This document shows positions 1-4,973 of a DNA stretch of 5,029 nt, in pieces. A program made the position numbers and the translations under genes. The notes beneath the pieces are model-generated. The model was not told the DNA's origin. It saw only the letters and a program-made list of their open reading frames with translations, and did no database searches. Source of the stretch: CAG-390 sp964590755 (lineage in GTDB: Bacteria; Bacillota; Clostridia; Oscillospirales; CAG-272); NCBI GenBank assembly GCA_964590755.1, contig CAZPYK010000101.1, forward strand, positions 1 through 5,029. The letters run 5' to 3'. The first letter of the stretch is position 1. Every line of letters starts with the position of its first letter.

Positions 1-33
1 AGCCCACCTCATCCGCCTCGCATTCGCTCGGCA

Positions 34-126
34 CCTTCCCCCACTGGGGAAGGCTAACAACGTGCGGCACGAACATGATGCACAGCCACCAAAAAAACGC
101 ATTTTTTTCGACTACATCGTAGGGCG
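34..126 (+). repeat. Module A, copy 1 (93 bp)
   Basis: This 93-base block recurs in direct orientation at 2174-2266 with a single difference (T at 113, C at 2253). It opens with a perfect hairpin, stem CCTTCCCC/GGGGAAGG (34-41 and 46-53) with loop CACT. It continues with GTGCGGCACGAACATG, and contains an A7 run and a T7 run separated by CGCA (91-108), which can pair on either strand. It ends in CATCGTAGGGCG, the entry into module D. The near identity of two copies 2140 bases apart points to recent duplication or to gene conversion. Confidence 0.92.
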
Positions 127-162
127 TGCTACCTCGGCTTCGCCGAGCTGCTGCTCCCGCCG
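119..162 (+). repeat. Module D, copy 1 (44 bp)
   Basis: The module begins GTAGGGCGTGCTACC and ends CTGCTCCCGCCG, with an internal hairpin CTCGGC-TTC-GCCGAG (133-147). Other copies are at 4922-4965 (same strand) and 2434-2477 (opposite strand). Relative to those it differs at three positions: 137 and 143, which pair with each other in the stem and change from G-C to C-G, and 140 in the loop. A much shorter variant of the same start and end, folding as GGCGGGGGC with GCTCCCGCC, lies at 2259-2283. Confidence 0.88.
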
Positions 163-211
163 GAAGATAAAAATCTTGCAATCTATCCGTCTATAGTTGA
201 CGCTTCGACTC

Positions 212-302
212 TTGCCAAGCCCTCTCATGTCTGAGAGGGTGGCGCCGGAGGCGACGGATGAGGAGGTACAAGGCTTTCCGCCGTGCGGAAAGCTTCCTTA
301 AA
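212..302 (+). repeat. Module B, copy 1 (91 bp)
   Basis: This 91-base block recurs in direct orientation at 2020-2110 with one difference (T284 versus C2092). It holds two perfect hairpins: CCCTCTCA/TGAGAGGG with loop TGTC (220-239), and GCTTTCCGC/GCGGAAAGC with loop CGT (273-293). The only difference between the copies lies in the loop of the second hairpin. Between the hairpins is GACGGATGAGGAGGT, the reverse complement of the ACCTCCTCATCCGCC arm found at 1886. Part of B (217-267) is therefore an inverted version of the module at 1886-1937. The GAGGAGGT string resembles a ribosome binding site, but no reading frame starts behind it. Confidence 0.92.
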
Positions 303-396
303 ATTCCCCAAAGACAAAAATCTCGCCATCTATCCGGCTACACCGTGCAAATATGAATATTACAAGAATACCAAATCATAAAAACGAGAATGACAA

Positions 397-1524
397 ATGC
401 TGCTTAAAGCCGTAAATGCCGAAAATTTCAGAAATATAGCCTCCTGCCGTGTTGAATTCTCCCCCGGGGTGAACATACTTCTCGGCGACAATGCGCAGGG
501 CAAGACCAATCTCATGGAGGCGATATATTTTGCCGCGATAGGCAAATCCTTTCGCGGTGCGCACGAGGCGGAGATGATAAGCTTCGATCAAAAGCGTGCC
601 GCCATAGGTTTGGATTTTTGCGATTCGCTGCGCCGGCAGAGGATAGACATAGAGCTTTTTCGCGATAAGAGCCGACGTGTGCTTCAAAACGGCGTCAAGC
701 TCGGCAGAATGTCCGAGCTCGTGGGCAGCTTTCGCGCGGTGCTCTTCTGTCCCGAGCACTTGAATATCATAAAAGAGGGTCCCGCCATGCGGCGGCAATA
801 TCTCGACGTGGCGATATCTCAGCTGCGGCCGCTGTATATGCGCTCTCTGCAAAAATACAATCATATCCTAATGCAGCGAAACAAGCTGATAAAGTCGGCG
901 GCGGAGCCCGAGGGCAGAAAGAATTTCGATGCGACGATAGATCTGTGGTCCGCCGAGCTGGCTCATGAGGCGGCGGCGATCACGGTGACGCGGGTTAGAT
1001 ACCTTGAAAGGATATCCGACGAGGTCGCGCTCTGCTTTGCCGATATGACGGACGGGCGCGAGACGCCCGCGCTCTTCTATCGACCGTCGATAAAGCTCTC
1101 CGACGAGGATATGCACGATGCCGCGCGGTGTGAGGAACTGTATTACGAACGATTGACGCGCGAGCACGAGCGTGAAATATATCTGGGAGCCACGATATGC
1201 GGCACGCACAAGGATGATATCGATATAAGTATAAACCGCCGCGCGGCGCGTCTTTTCGCCTCACAAGGGCAACAGCGCTCGCTTGCGCTGGCAATGAAGC
1301 TTGCCGAGGGGGCGATATCCCGCTCGGACAGCGGCGAGGAGCCGGTGTTTTTGCTCGATGATGTCTTTTCCGAGCTTGACGCGGGCAGACGAGCATATCT
1401 TACCGAAAAAATGAAAAACAGGCAGATGATTCTTTCCACCTGCACCGAGCATGACGGAGATGCCGGCGGGCTTTATTCCGGAGTCAAGGTGATAGGCGTA
1501 AAGAACGGAAGCTTTTCGGAATAA
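397..1524 (+). CDS. recF: DNA replication/repair protein RecF
   Basis: RecF is a cytoplasmic SMC/ABC-like ATPase that binds DNA at single-strand gaps and, with RecO and RecR, helps load RecA. The 375-residue product has the usual family length and all core motifs. Walker A GDNAQGKT is at residues 30-37, and the family string FCPEHLNIIKEGPAMRRQYLD starts at 117. GTHKDD is at 269-274, the ABC signature SQGQQRS at 289-295, Walker B VFLLDDV at 317-323 and the D-loop SELD at 325-328. The N-terminus MLLKAVNAENFRNI matches family starts, so ATG 397 is preferred although only a weak GAGAA lies upstream (386-390). The gene stops with TAA 13 bases before remB, probably one operon. Upstream lies a repeat mosaic instead of the usual neighbour. 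No frameshift or missing residue is seen. Confidence 0.97.
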   Translation: MLLKAVNAENFRNIASCRVEFSPGVNILLGDNAQGKTNLMEAIYFAAIGKSFRGAHEAEMISFDQKRAAIGLDFCDSLRRQRIDIELFRDKSRRVLQNGVKLGRMSELVGSFRAVLFCPEHLNIIKEGPAMRRQYLDVAISQLRPLYMRSLQKYNHILMQRNKLIKSAAEPEGRKNFDATIDLWSAELAHEAAAITVTRVRYLERISDEVALCFADMTDGRETPALFYRPSIKLSDEDMHDAARCEELYYERLTREHEREIYLGATICGTHKDDIDISINRRAARLFASQGQQRSLALAMKLAEGAISRSDSGEEPVFLLDDVFSELDAGRRAYLTEKMKNRQMILSTCTEHDGDAGGLYSGVKVIGVKNGSFSE

Positions 1525-1530
1525 AGGTGG
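1524..1530 (+). promoter_or_regulatory. Ribosome binding site of remB
   Basis: AAGGTGG starts on the last base of the recF TAA stop codon and ends seven bases before ATG 1538. It is the strongest Shine-Dalgarno match at any of the three gene starts. Its overlap with the recF stop suggests that ribosomes finishing recF help initiate remB (translational coupling, inferred). Confidence 0.75.
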
Positions 1531-1537
1531 GGCGATC

Positions 1538-1807
1538 ATGTACCTTCACGCGGGAAACAATAAGAATATAAGATCGAAAAACATAATAGGCATATTCGAT
1601 ACCGACACGGCGACGGTCTCACCGATAACCAGAAAATATCTTTCCGCCGCCGAAAAGCGGGGCGAGGTGGAAACGGCGGTCGAGGAGATACCGAAATCCT
1701 TCGTGCTGTACCGTGTGCGCGACAAGAGCGGAAAAGCAAGCGACAGGATCTGCTTTTCGCAGCTCTCCGCCGCCTCTCTGCGCAATCGCACCGAAAACGA
1801 GACGTAA
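1538..1807 (+). CDS. remB: RemB/YaaB-like small regulatory protein (DUF370-type)
   Basis: The 89-residue product resembles Bacillus subtilis RemB (YaaB), encoded at the same place between recF and gyrB. The shared features I recognise are the start MYLHAGN (MYIHLG in Bacillus), IIGIFD at residues 16-21, a middle PKSFVLY segment, and a C-terminal ICFSQLSAASLRNR resembling IYYSPLSSSTLKKR. In Bacillus, RemA and RemB activate extracellular matrix genes. RemA is a ring-forming DNA-binding protein, while the mode of action of RemB is less clear. A role in this organism is unknown, and synteny carries much of the assignment. No signal peptide or membrane segment is present. The protein is slightly longer than Bacillus RemB, with a charged stretch (AAEKRGEVETAVEE, about residues 36-49) between the conserved halves. 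It starts 13 bases after recF behind a good ribosome binding site. Confidence 0.9.
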   Translation: MYLHAGNNKNIRSKNIIGIFDTDTATVSPITRKYLSAAEKRGEVETAVEEIPKSFVLYRVRDKSGKASDRICFSQLSAASLRNRTENET

Positions 1808-1859
1808 GTGAGAATTCGAAGGCAAGAAAAAATCTTGCAATCTATACGGCTACAAGGTA

Positions 1860-1884
1860 GATTTTTGCTCTCGCAAAAATCTTT
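1860..1884 (+). terminator. Possible weak terminator hairpin after remB
   Basis: GATTTTTGC (1860-1868) and GCAAAAATC (1873-1881) form a perfect 9-bp stem with a TCTC loop, followed by only three T residues. It lies 53 bases after the remB stop and could end the recF-remB transcript. The stem is AT-rich and the T-tract is short, so it may equally be just another hairpin of the repeat family. Confidence 0.3.
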
Positions 1885-1885
1885 G

Positions 1886-1937
1886 ACCTCCTCATCCGCC
1901 TCGCAAGCTCGGCACCTTCTCAGACATGAGAAGGCTT
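1886..1937 (-). repeat. Inverted relative of module B
   Basis: Read on the complementary strand, this block parallels 217-267 (module B): a hairpin followed by a GGATGAGGAGGT arm. Its hairpin is CCTTCTCA/TGAGAAGG (1915-1922 and 1927-1934) with loop GACA. Compared with the B hairpin the third base pair is T-A instead of C-G, a paired change that keeps the stem. A further relative with a different stem sequence is at 6-55. Confidence 0.8.
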
Positions 1938-2019
1938 ACGATGTGCGGTGCGAACATGGAGCGAAGCCGGAAAGATGAAAATCTTGCATTCTCCACGTCT
2001 GTAGGTGAGGTTCCGGCTT

Positions 2020-2110
2020 TTGCCAAGCCCTCTCATGTCTGAGAGGGTGGCGCCGGAGGCGACGGATGAGGAGGTACAAGGCTTTCCGCCGCGCGGAAAG
2101 CTTCCTTAAA
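2020..2110 (+). repeat. Module B, copy 2 (91 bp)
   Basis: Direct repeat of 212-302 with one base different, in the loop of the second hairpin (2081-2101). The first hairpin is at 2028-2047. After the block the copies stay alignable for a few bases (TTAAATCCCC here, with two extra bases at the first copy) and then pass into a diverged S module. Together with copy 1 it brackets recF-remB, 1808 bases apart. Confidence 0.92.
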
Positions 2111-2173
2111 TCCCCTAAAGATAGAAATCGTGCATTCTTCATGGCTGTGGGTAACATTCCGACTCTTGCCAAG

Positions 2174-2266
2174 CCTTCCCCCACTGGGGAAGGCTAACAA
2201 CGTGCGGCACGAACATGATGCACAGCCACCAAAAAAACGCATTTTTTTCGACCACATCGTAGGGCG
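2174..2266 (+). repeat. Module A, copy 2 (93 bp)
   Basis: Direct repeat of 34-126 with one mismatch. Its hairpin is two pairs longer (AGCCTTCCCC/GGGGAAGGCT, 2172-2195) because the left flank differs: here it is CGACTCTTGCCAAG, the flank seen before module B at 206-219, instead of the CCTCATCCGCCTCG arm. This copy is thus a chimera of a B-type left flank and an A-type right part, joined at the palindromic hairpin. Confidence 0.9.
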
Positions 2267-2287
2267 GGGGCTTGCTCCCGCCGGAAA

Positions 2288-2438
2288 GATAAAAATCTTG
2301 CCATCTATCCGTCAACATCGTAGGGGCGAACTGCGTTCGCCCGCCGATGAACGGTGTTGCGGGCGACCACAGGTCGCCCCTACCGGGAGAGGTGCGAACA
2401 TGGTGCGTCGACGTAAAATAATGCGATATTCGGCGGCG
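2288..2438 (+). repeat. S + C + CGAACATG composite, copy 1
   Basis: This roughly 150-base composite recurs directly at 4737-4886 on the far side of gyrB. It comprises an S module (2288-2323), the C palindrome (2320-2383), and a block with GCGAACATGGTGCG and CGACGTAAAA (2394-2438). C has outer arms GTAGGGGCGA/TCGCCCCTAC and two nested 8-bp hairpins: GGGCGAAC/GTTCGCCC (2324-2342) and GGGCGACC/GGTCGCCC (2361-2379). The arms are nearly constant between copies while the roughly 14 bases between them are unrelated. Confidence 0.9.
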
Positions 2439-2479
2439 GGAGCAGCAGCTCGCCGCAGGCGAGGTAGCACGCCCTACGA
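2434..2479 (-). repeat. Module D, copy 2 (inverted, 46 bp)
   Basis: This is the perfect reverse complement of 4920-4965, so an exact 46-base inverted repeat brackets gyrB. The internal hairpin has the CTCGCC/GGCGAG stem (C-G at the covarying pair), as in the downstream copy. Confidence 0.92.
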
Positions 2480-2558
2480 GAAAATACGAACGACGTGCGG
2501 CGCGAACATGGTGCGACGACGTAAAACAAAATCTTGCGATCCTATAATGATCACGCAA

Positions 2559-2595
2559 TTTGATCGTTGACAGATAACCGTTGATCAAACATCTT
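2559..2595 (+). promoter_or_regulatory. Candidate gyrB promoter with inverted repeat
   Basis: A consensus -35 hexamer TTGACA (2567-2572) is followed after 17 bases by CATCTT (2590-2595), a poor -10 that keeps the important A at position 2 and T at position 6. The -35 lies inside an inverted repeat TTTGATC (2559-2565)/GATCAAA (2583-2589), and CGTTGA occurs twice (2565-2570, 2579-2584), an operator-like layout. The region is AT-rich and unique, unlike the mosaic before it. A perfect TATAAT at 2543-2548 has no matching -35. Promoter position is therefore tentative. Confidence 0.4.
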
Positions 2596-2637
2596 ATGCT
2601 TAAAAATCGAAAATAAATATAGATAATACAAATGAAT

Positions 2638-2642
2638 GAGGA
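2638..2642 (+). promoter_or_regulatory. Ribosome binding site that decides the gyrB start
   Basis: GAGGA ends seven bases before ATG 2650. The in-frame ATG at 2632 has only GATAATACAA before it and no Shine-Dalgarno match, and the GAGGA lies inside the six extra codons it would add. This favours 2650 as the translation start. Confidence 0.65.
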
Positions 2643-2649
2643 TATAAAA

Positions 2650-4698
2650 ATGAACACAGAACTGGAAAACACCGCATTGCAGACCGACGGAGAGCCGGAG
2701 GAGCTTGATATCGAGGCGGCAAAGGCTGCGCTCGATCCCGAGGATGCGGTGCCCGACACCGTCGTCGCCGACGAGGCGTATACCGAAAATCAGATACAGG
2801 TCCTTGAAGGTCTTGATGCCGTGCGCAAGCGCCCCGGCATGTACATCGGAACGACCTCGGTGCGCGGTCTGCATCATCTTGTAAACGAGATAGTGGACAA
2901 CTCCATCGACGAAGCGCTGGCGGGTCACTGCGACCTGATAAAGGTCACCATAAACCCCGGCGAGAGCATCACCGTTGAGGATAACGGCCGTGGAATTCCC
3001 GCGGGACTTCACCCCACACAGGGCATTCCGACCCCCGAGGTGGTGTATACCATTCTTCACGCGGGCGGAAAATTCGGTGGTGACGGCTATAAGATCGCCG
3101 GCGGACTTCACGGTGTCGGCGCATCGGTCGTCAACGCGCTCTCCGAGTGGCTGGAGATGGACAACGTTTATGAGGGCATAAGATATACCGAGCGCTTTGA
3201 GCGCGGCCGCGTCGCGCGGGGCTTCAAATGCGAAGGCGAGTCGACCGACAAGCCGCACGGACTCAAGGTCACCTTCAAGCCGGATCCCACCATATTCGAG
3301 ACCACCGTGTTCGAATATGATATCCTGCTCAACCGCATGCGCGAGCAGGCGTTTCTGAACGCGGGCGTGCGCATCGTTCTGCGCGACGAAAGATGCCGCG
3401 ACGGCGGCGAGCCGATCGAGGCTGATCTTAAATTCGACGGCGGCATACGCAACTTTGTCAGCTATCTCAACGCGCAAAGGCATAATCAGCTGATCCATCC
3501 CGAGGTCATATACATGCGCGGTGAGAAGGGGACCTCATTTGCCGAGGTCGCGCTGCAATACAACGATTCATATCAATCCACCGTTCTGACCTTTGCCAAC
3601 AACATGAACACCATCGAGGGCGGAACGCACGAGACCGGCTTCCGCACCGCGTTGACGCGCGTCATAAACGATTATGCCCGCAAGAGCGGAATGCTCAAGA
3701 ACGCCGACCGTCAGTTGACGGGTGACGACGTGCGCGAGGGCATTTGCGCCATCGTCAGCGTAAAGCTTGAGGATGCTCAGTTTGAGAGCCAGACAAAGGC
3801 AAAGCTCGGCAACTCCGAGATGCGAACGCTGGTCAACAATACCGTTGCGGCAAGACTTTCGGAATATTTTGAAGAAAATCCCGCCACAGCCAAGGCGATA
3901 GTCGAAAAGACGATCGCGGCGGCGGTCGCGCGCGAGGCGGCGCGTCGTGCCAGAGAAAGCACTCGCCGCAAGGGGCTGCTTGAGGTCTCAACGCTCCCGG
4001 GCAAGCTCGCCGACTGTCAGGAGAGGGATGCAAGCCTTACCGAGCTGTTTTTGGTTGAGGGAGACTCCGCAGGAGGCTCGGCAAAGCAGGGACGCGACCC
4101 GATGTTCCAGGCGATACTCCCCTTGCGCGGAAAGGTGCTGAATGTCGAGAAGAGCCGACTGGACAAGGTGTATTCAAATCAATCGCTTATACCGATCATT
4201 CAGGCGCTGGGTTGCGGCATCGGCGAGGAATTCGATATCAATAAGCTGCGCTACGGCAAGATCGTCATCATGAGCGATGCCGATGTCGACGGTGCGCACA
4301 TTCAGATATTGCTCTTGACCTTCTTCTTCAGACACATGCGTCAGCTGATAGACGACGGACATGTATATCTTGCACAGCCGCCGCTCTATAAGGTCTATAA
4401 GCGCGGACGCAGCGGAAACGAAAAATATGCATATTCCGATGAGGAGAGGGACAGATATATAGCCGAGCTCGGCACGGTCGGCGTCGAGGCGGACAGATAT
4501 AAGGGTCTCGGTGAGATGGATTACGACCAGCTTCGCGATACGACGATGGATCCCAAGACGCGCACGCTGCTGAAGGTCACGGTCGAGGATGCCGTCATCT
4601 GCGACGAGCTCTTCTCGCTCCTGATGGGAGACAAGGTCGAGCCCCGCCGCGAATTTATCGAGCAGAACGCAAAATACGCGCAGAATTTGGATATCTGA
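2650..4698 (+). CDS. gyrB: DNA gyrase subunit B
   Basis: GyrB is the ATPase subunit of the A2B2 gyrase that introduces negative supercoils. The product has 682 residues from ATG 2650 (688 from 2632). The GHKL ATPase domain shows catalytic Glu80 and Asn84 in EIVDNSIDEA, Asp111 in EDNGRGIP and GGLHGVGASVVN at 151-162. The transducer carries QTK at 381-383. The TOPRIM domain shows Glu470 in EGDSAGG, PLRGKVLNVEK, and Asp543/Asp545/Asp547 in SDADVDG. The C-terminus MGDKVEPRREFIEQNA is GyrB-type, arguing against ParE. The long proteobacterial C-terminal insert is absent. Unusual is a roughly 43-residue acidic N-terminal tail (14 Asp/Glu, one Lys) before YTENQIQVLEGL. The gene stands apart from recF-remB and no gyrA begins within 331 bases downstream. 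Confidence 0.98.
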   Translation: MNTELENTALQTDGEPEELDIEAAKAALDPEDAVPDTVVADEAYTENQIQVLEGLDAVRKRPGMYIGTTSVRGLHHLVNEIVDNSIDEALAGHCDLIKVTINPGESITVEDNGRGIPAGLHPTQGIPTPEVVYTILHAGGKFGGDGYKIAGGLHGVGASVVNALSEWLEMDNVYEGIRYTERFERGRVARGFKCEGESTDKPHGLKVTFKPDPTIFETTVFEYDILLNRMREQAFLNAGVRIVLRDERCRDGGEPIEADLKFDGGIRNFVSYLNAQRHNQLIHPEVIYMRGEKGTSFAEVALQYNDSYQSTVLTFANNMNTIEGGTHETGFRTALTRVINDYARKSGMLKNADRQLTGDDVREGICAIVSVKLEDAQFESQTKAKLGNSEMRTLVNNTVAARLSEYFEENPATAKAIVEKTIAAAVAREAARRARESTRRKGLLEVSTLPGKLADCQERDASLTELFLVEGDSAGGSAKQGRDPMFQAILPLRGKVLNVEKSRLDKVYSNQSLIPIIQALGCGIGEEFDINKLRYGKIVIMSDADVDGAHIQILLLTFFFRHMRQLIDDGHVYLAQPPLYKVYKRGRSGNEKYAYSDEERDRYIAELGTVGVEADRYKGLGEMDYDQLRDTTMDPKTRTLLKVTVEDAVICDELFSLLMGDKVEPRREFIEQNAKYAQNLDI

Positions 4699-4736
4699 TT
4701 AAATAAGATTTTTTTGTGCGGGTTACCGAGTCGCAA

Positions 4737-4886
4737 GACAAAAATCTTGCTATCTATCCGTCAACACCGTAGGGGCGAACTGCGTTCGCCCGCAACGACG
4801 GATTTCGCCGGGCGACCACAGGTCGCCCCTACGGGAGAGGAGCGAACATGGTGCGCCGACGTAAAACAATGCGACGATCGGCGGCG
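4737..4886 (+). repeat. S + C + CGAACATG composite, copy 2
   Basis: Direct repeat of 2288-2438. The S part contains a hairpin GCAAGA/TCTTGC (4733-4738 and 4745-4750). C spans 4769-4832 with the same two nested hairpins (4773-4791 and 4810-4828), while the spacer between its arms differs completely from copy 1. The trailing block (GCGAACATGGTGCG, CGACGTAAAACAATGCGA) matches copy 1 with scattered changes and a one-base indel after the palindrome. Confidence 0.9.
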
Positions 4887-4887
4887 A

Positions 4888-4925
4888 GAGAAAAAATCTC
4901 GCAACCATATATGGCTACGTCGTAG
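4888..4925 (+). repeat. Module S, hairpin variant
   Basis: An S copy reading AAAAAATCTCGC where most have AAAAATCTTGC, followed by GGCTACGTCGTAG. Its left arm is changed in step: GCGAGA (4884-4889) pairs with TCTCGC (4897-4902), whereas the copies at 1822 and 4733 use GCAAGA/TCTTGC. It contains a perfect CCATATATGG palindrome (4905-4914). Confidence 0.75.
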
Positions 4926-4965
4926 GGCGTGCTACCTCGCCTGCGGCGAGCTGCTGCTCCCGCCG
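4920..4965 (+). repeat. Module D, copy 3 (46 bp)
   Basis: Exact inverted counterpart of 2434-2479 and a three-difference direct relative of 119-162. The central hairpin is CTCGCC-TGC-GGCGAG (4936-4950). It is followed directly by another S and C pair. Confidence 0.92.
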
Positions 4966-4973
4966 GAAAAGAT

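Larger units (their letters stand above)
1..345. repeat. Repeat mosaic upstream of recF
   Basis: This stretch holds no credible gene and is built of interspersed repeat modules that recur later in the window. In order they are: a module starting with a CCTCATCCGCCTCG arm and an 8-bp hairpin (6-55); a GTGCGGCACGAACATG block (62-80); an A7/T7 inverted repeat (91-108); module D (119-162); module S (166-191); module B (212-302); and a second, diverged S copy (313-345). About 50 bases of unique AT-rich sequence (346-396) separate the mosaic from recF. The window begins inside a repeat, so the left limit of the mosaic is unknown. No upstream gene end (such as the yaaA/S4-domain gene usually found before recF) is visible, and I see no convincing recF promoter. 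Confidence 0.9.
1826..2530. repeat. Repeat mosaic between remB and gyrB
   Basis: About 700 of the 842 bases between remB and gyrB consist of repeat modules. In order: S (1826-1860), an AT-rich hairpin (1860-1881), a B-inverse module (1886-1937), a GTGCGG..CGAACATG block (1943-1961), S (1974-2005), B (2020-2110), S (2120-2151), A (2174-2266) running into a short D variant (2259-2283), S (2288-2323), double-hairpin C (2320-2383), a CGAACATGGTGCG block (2391-2420), inverted D (2434-2479), another CGAACATGGTGCG block (2495-2530) and a partial S (2527-2547). Open frames across it are translations of the repeats and are not called as genes. The spacer uncouples gyrB from recF-remB. Confidence 0.92.

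Noticed and set aside
91..108. A7-CGCA-T7 as a bidirectional terminator
   Set aside because: The stem would be only A-U pairs, too weak for intrinsic termination, and there is no gene ending near it; treated as part of module A (also at 2231-2248).
376..1396. Several antisense frames opposite recF
   Set aside because: All lie opposite conserved RecF motifs and show no independent coding features.
1826..2530. Intact insertion sequence or transposon
   Set aside because: No transposase frame, and no pair of terminal repeats with target duplication could be defined; at most non-autonomous elements.
2543..2548. Perfect TATAAT as gyrB -10
   Set aside because: No acceptable -35 lies 16-18 bases upstream and it borders the repeat region; kept only as an alternative.
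2130..2570. 146-codon open frame on the + strand between remB and gyrB
   Set aside because: It is a read-through of modules A, C, D and the CGAACATG blocks; its recurring ANMVRRRK segments are the repeats translated. No ribosome binding site or family resemblance.
2139..2759. 206-codon open frame on the - strand across the gyrB start
   Set aside because: It spans repeats and then the antisense of the gyrB N-terminus; low-complexity composition, no recognisable domain.
2551..3498. 315-codon open frame on the - strand inside gyrB
   Set aside because: Long antisense frame opposite conserved GyrB ATPase-domain sequence; explained by codon bias of gyrB.
4699..4720. Intrinsic terminator right after gyrB
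   Set aside because: A T7 run (4709-4715) is present but no GC-rich hairpin precedes it.
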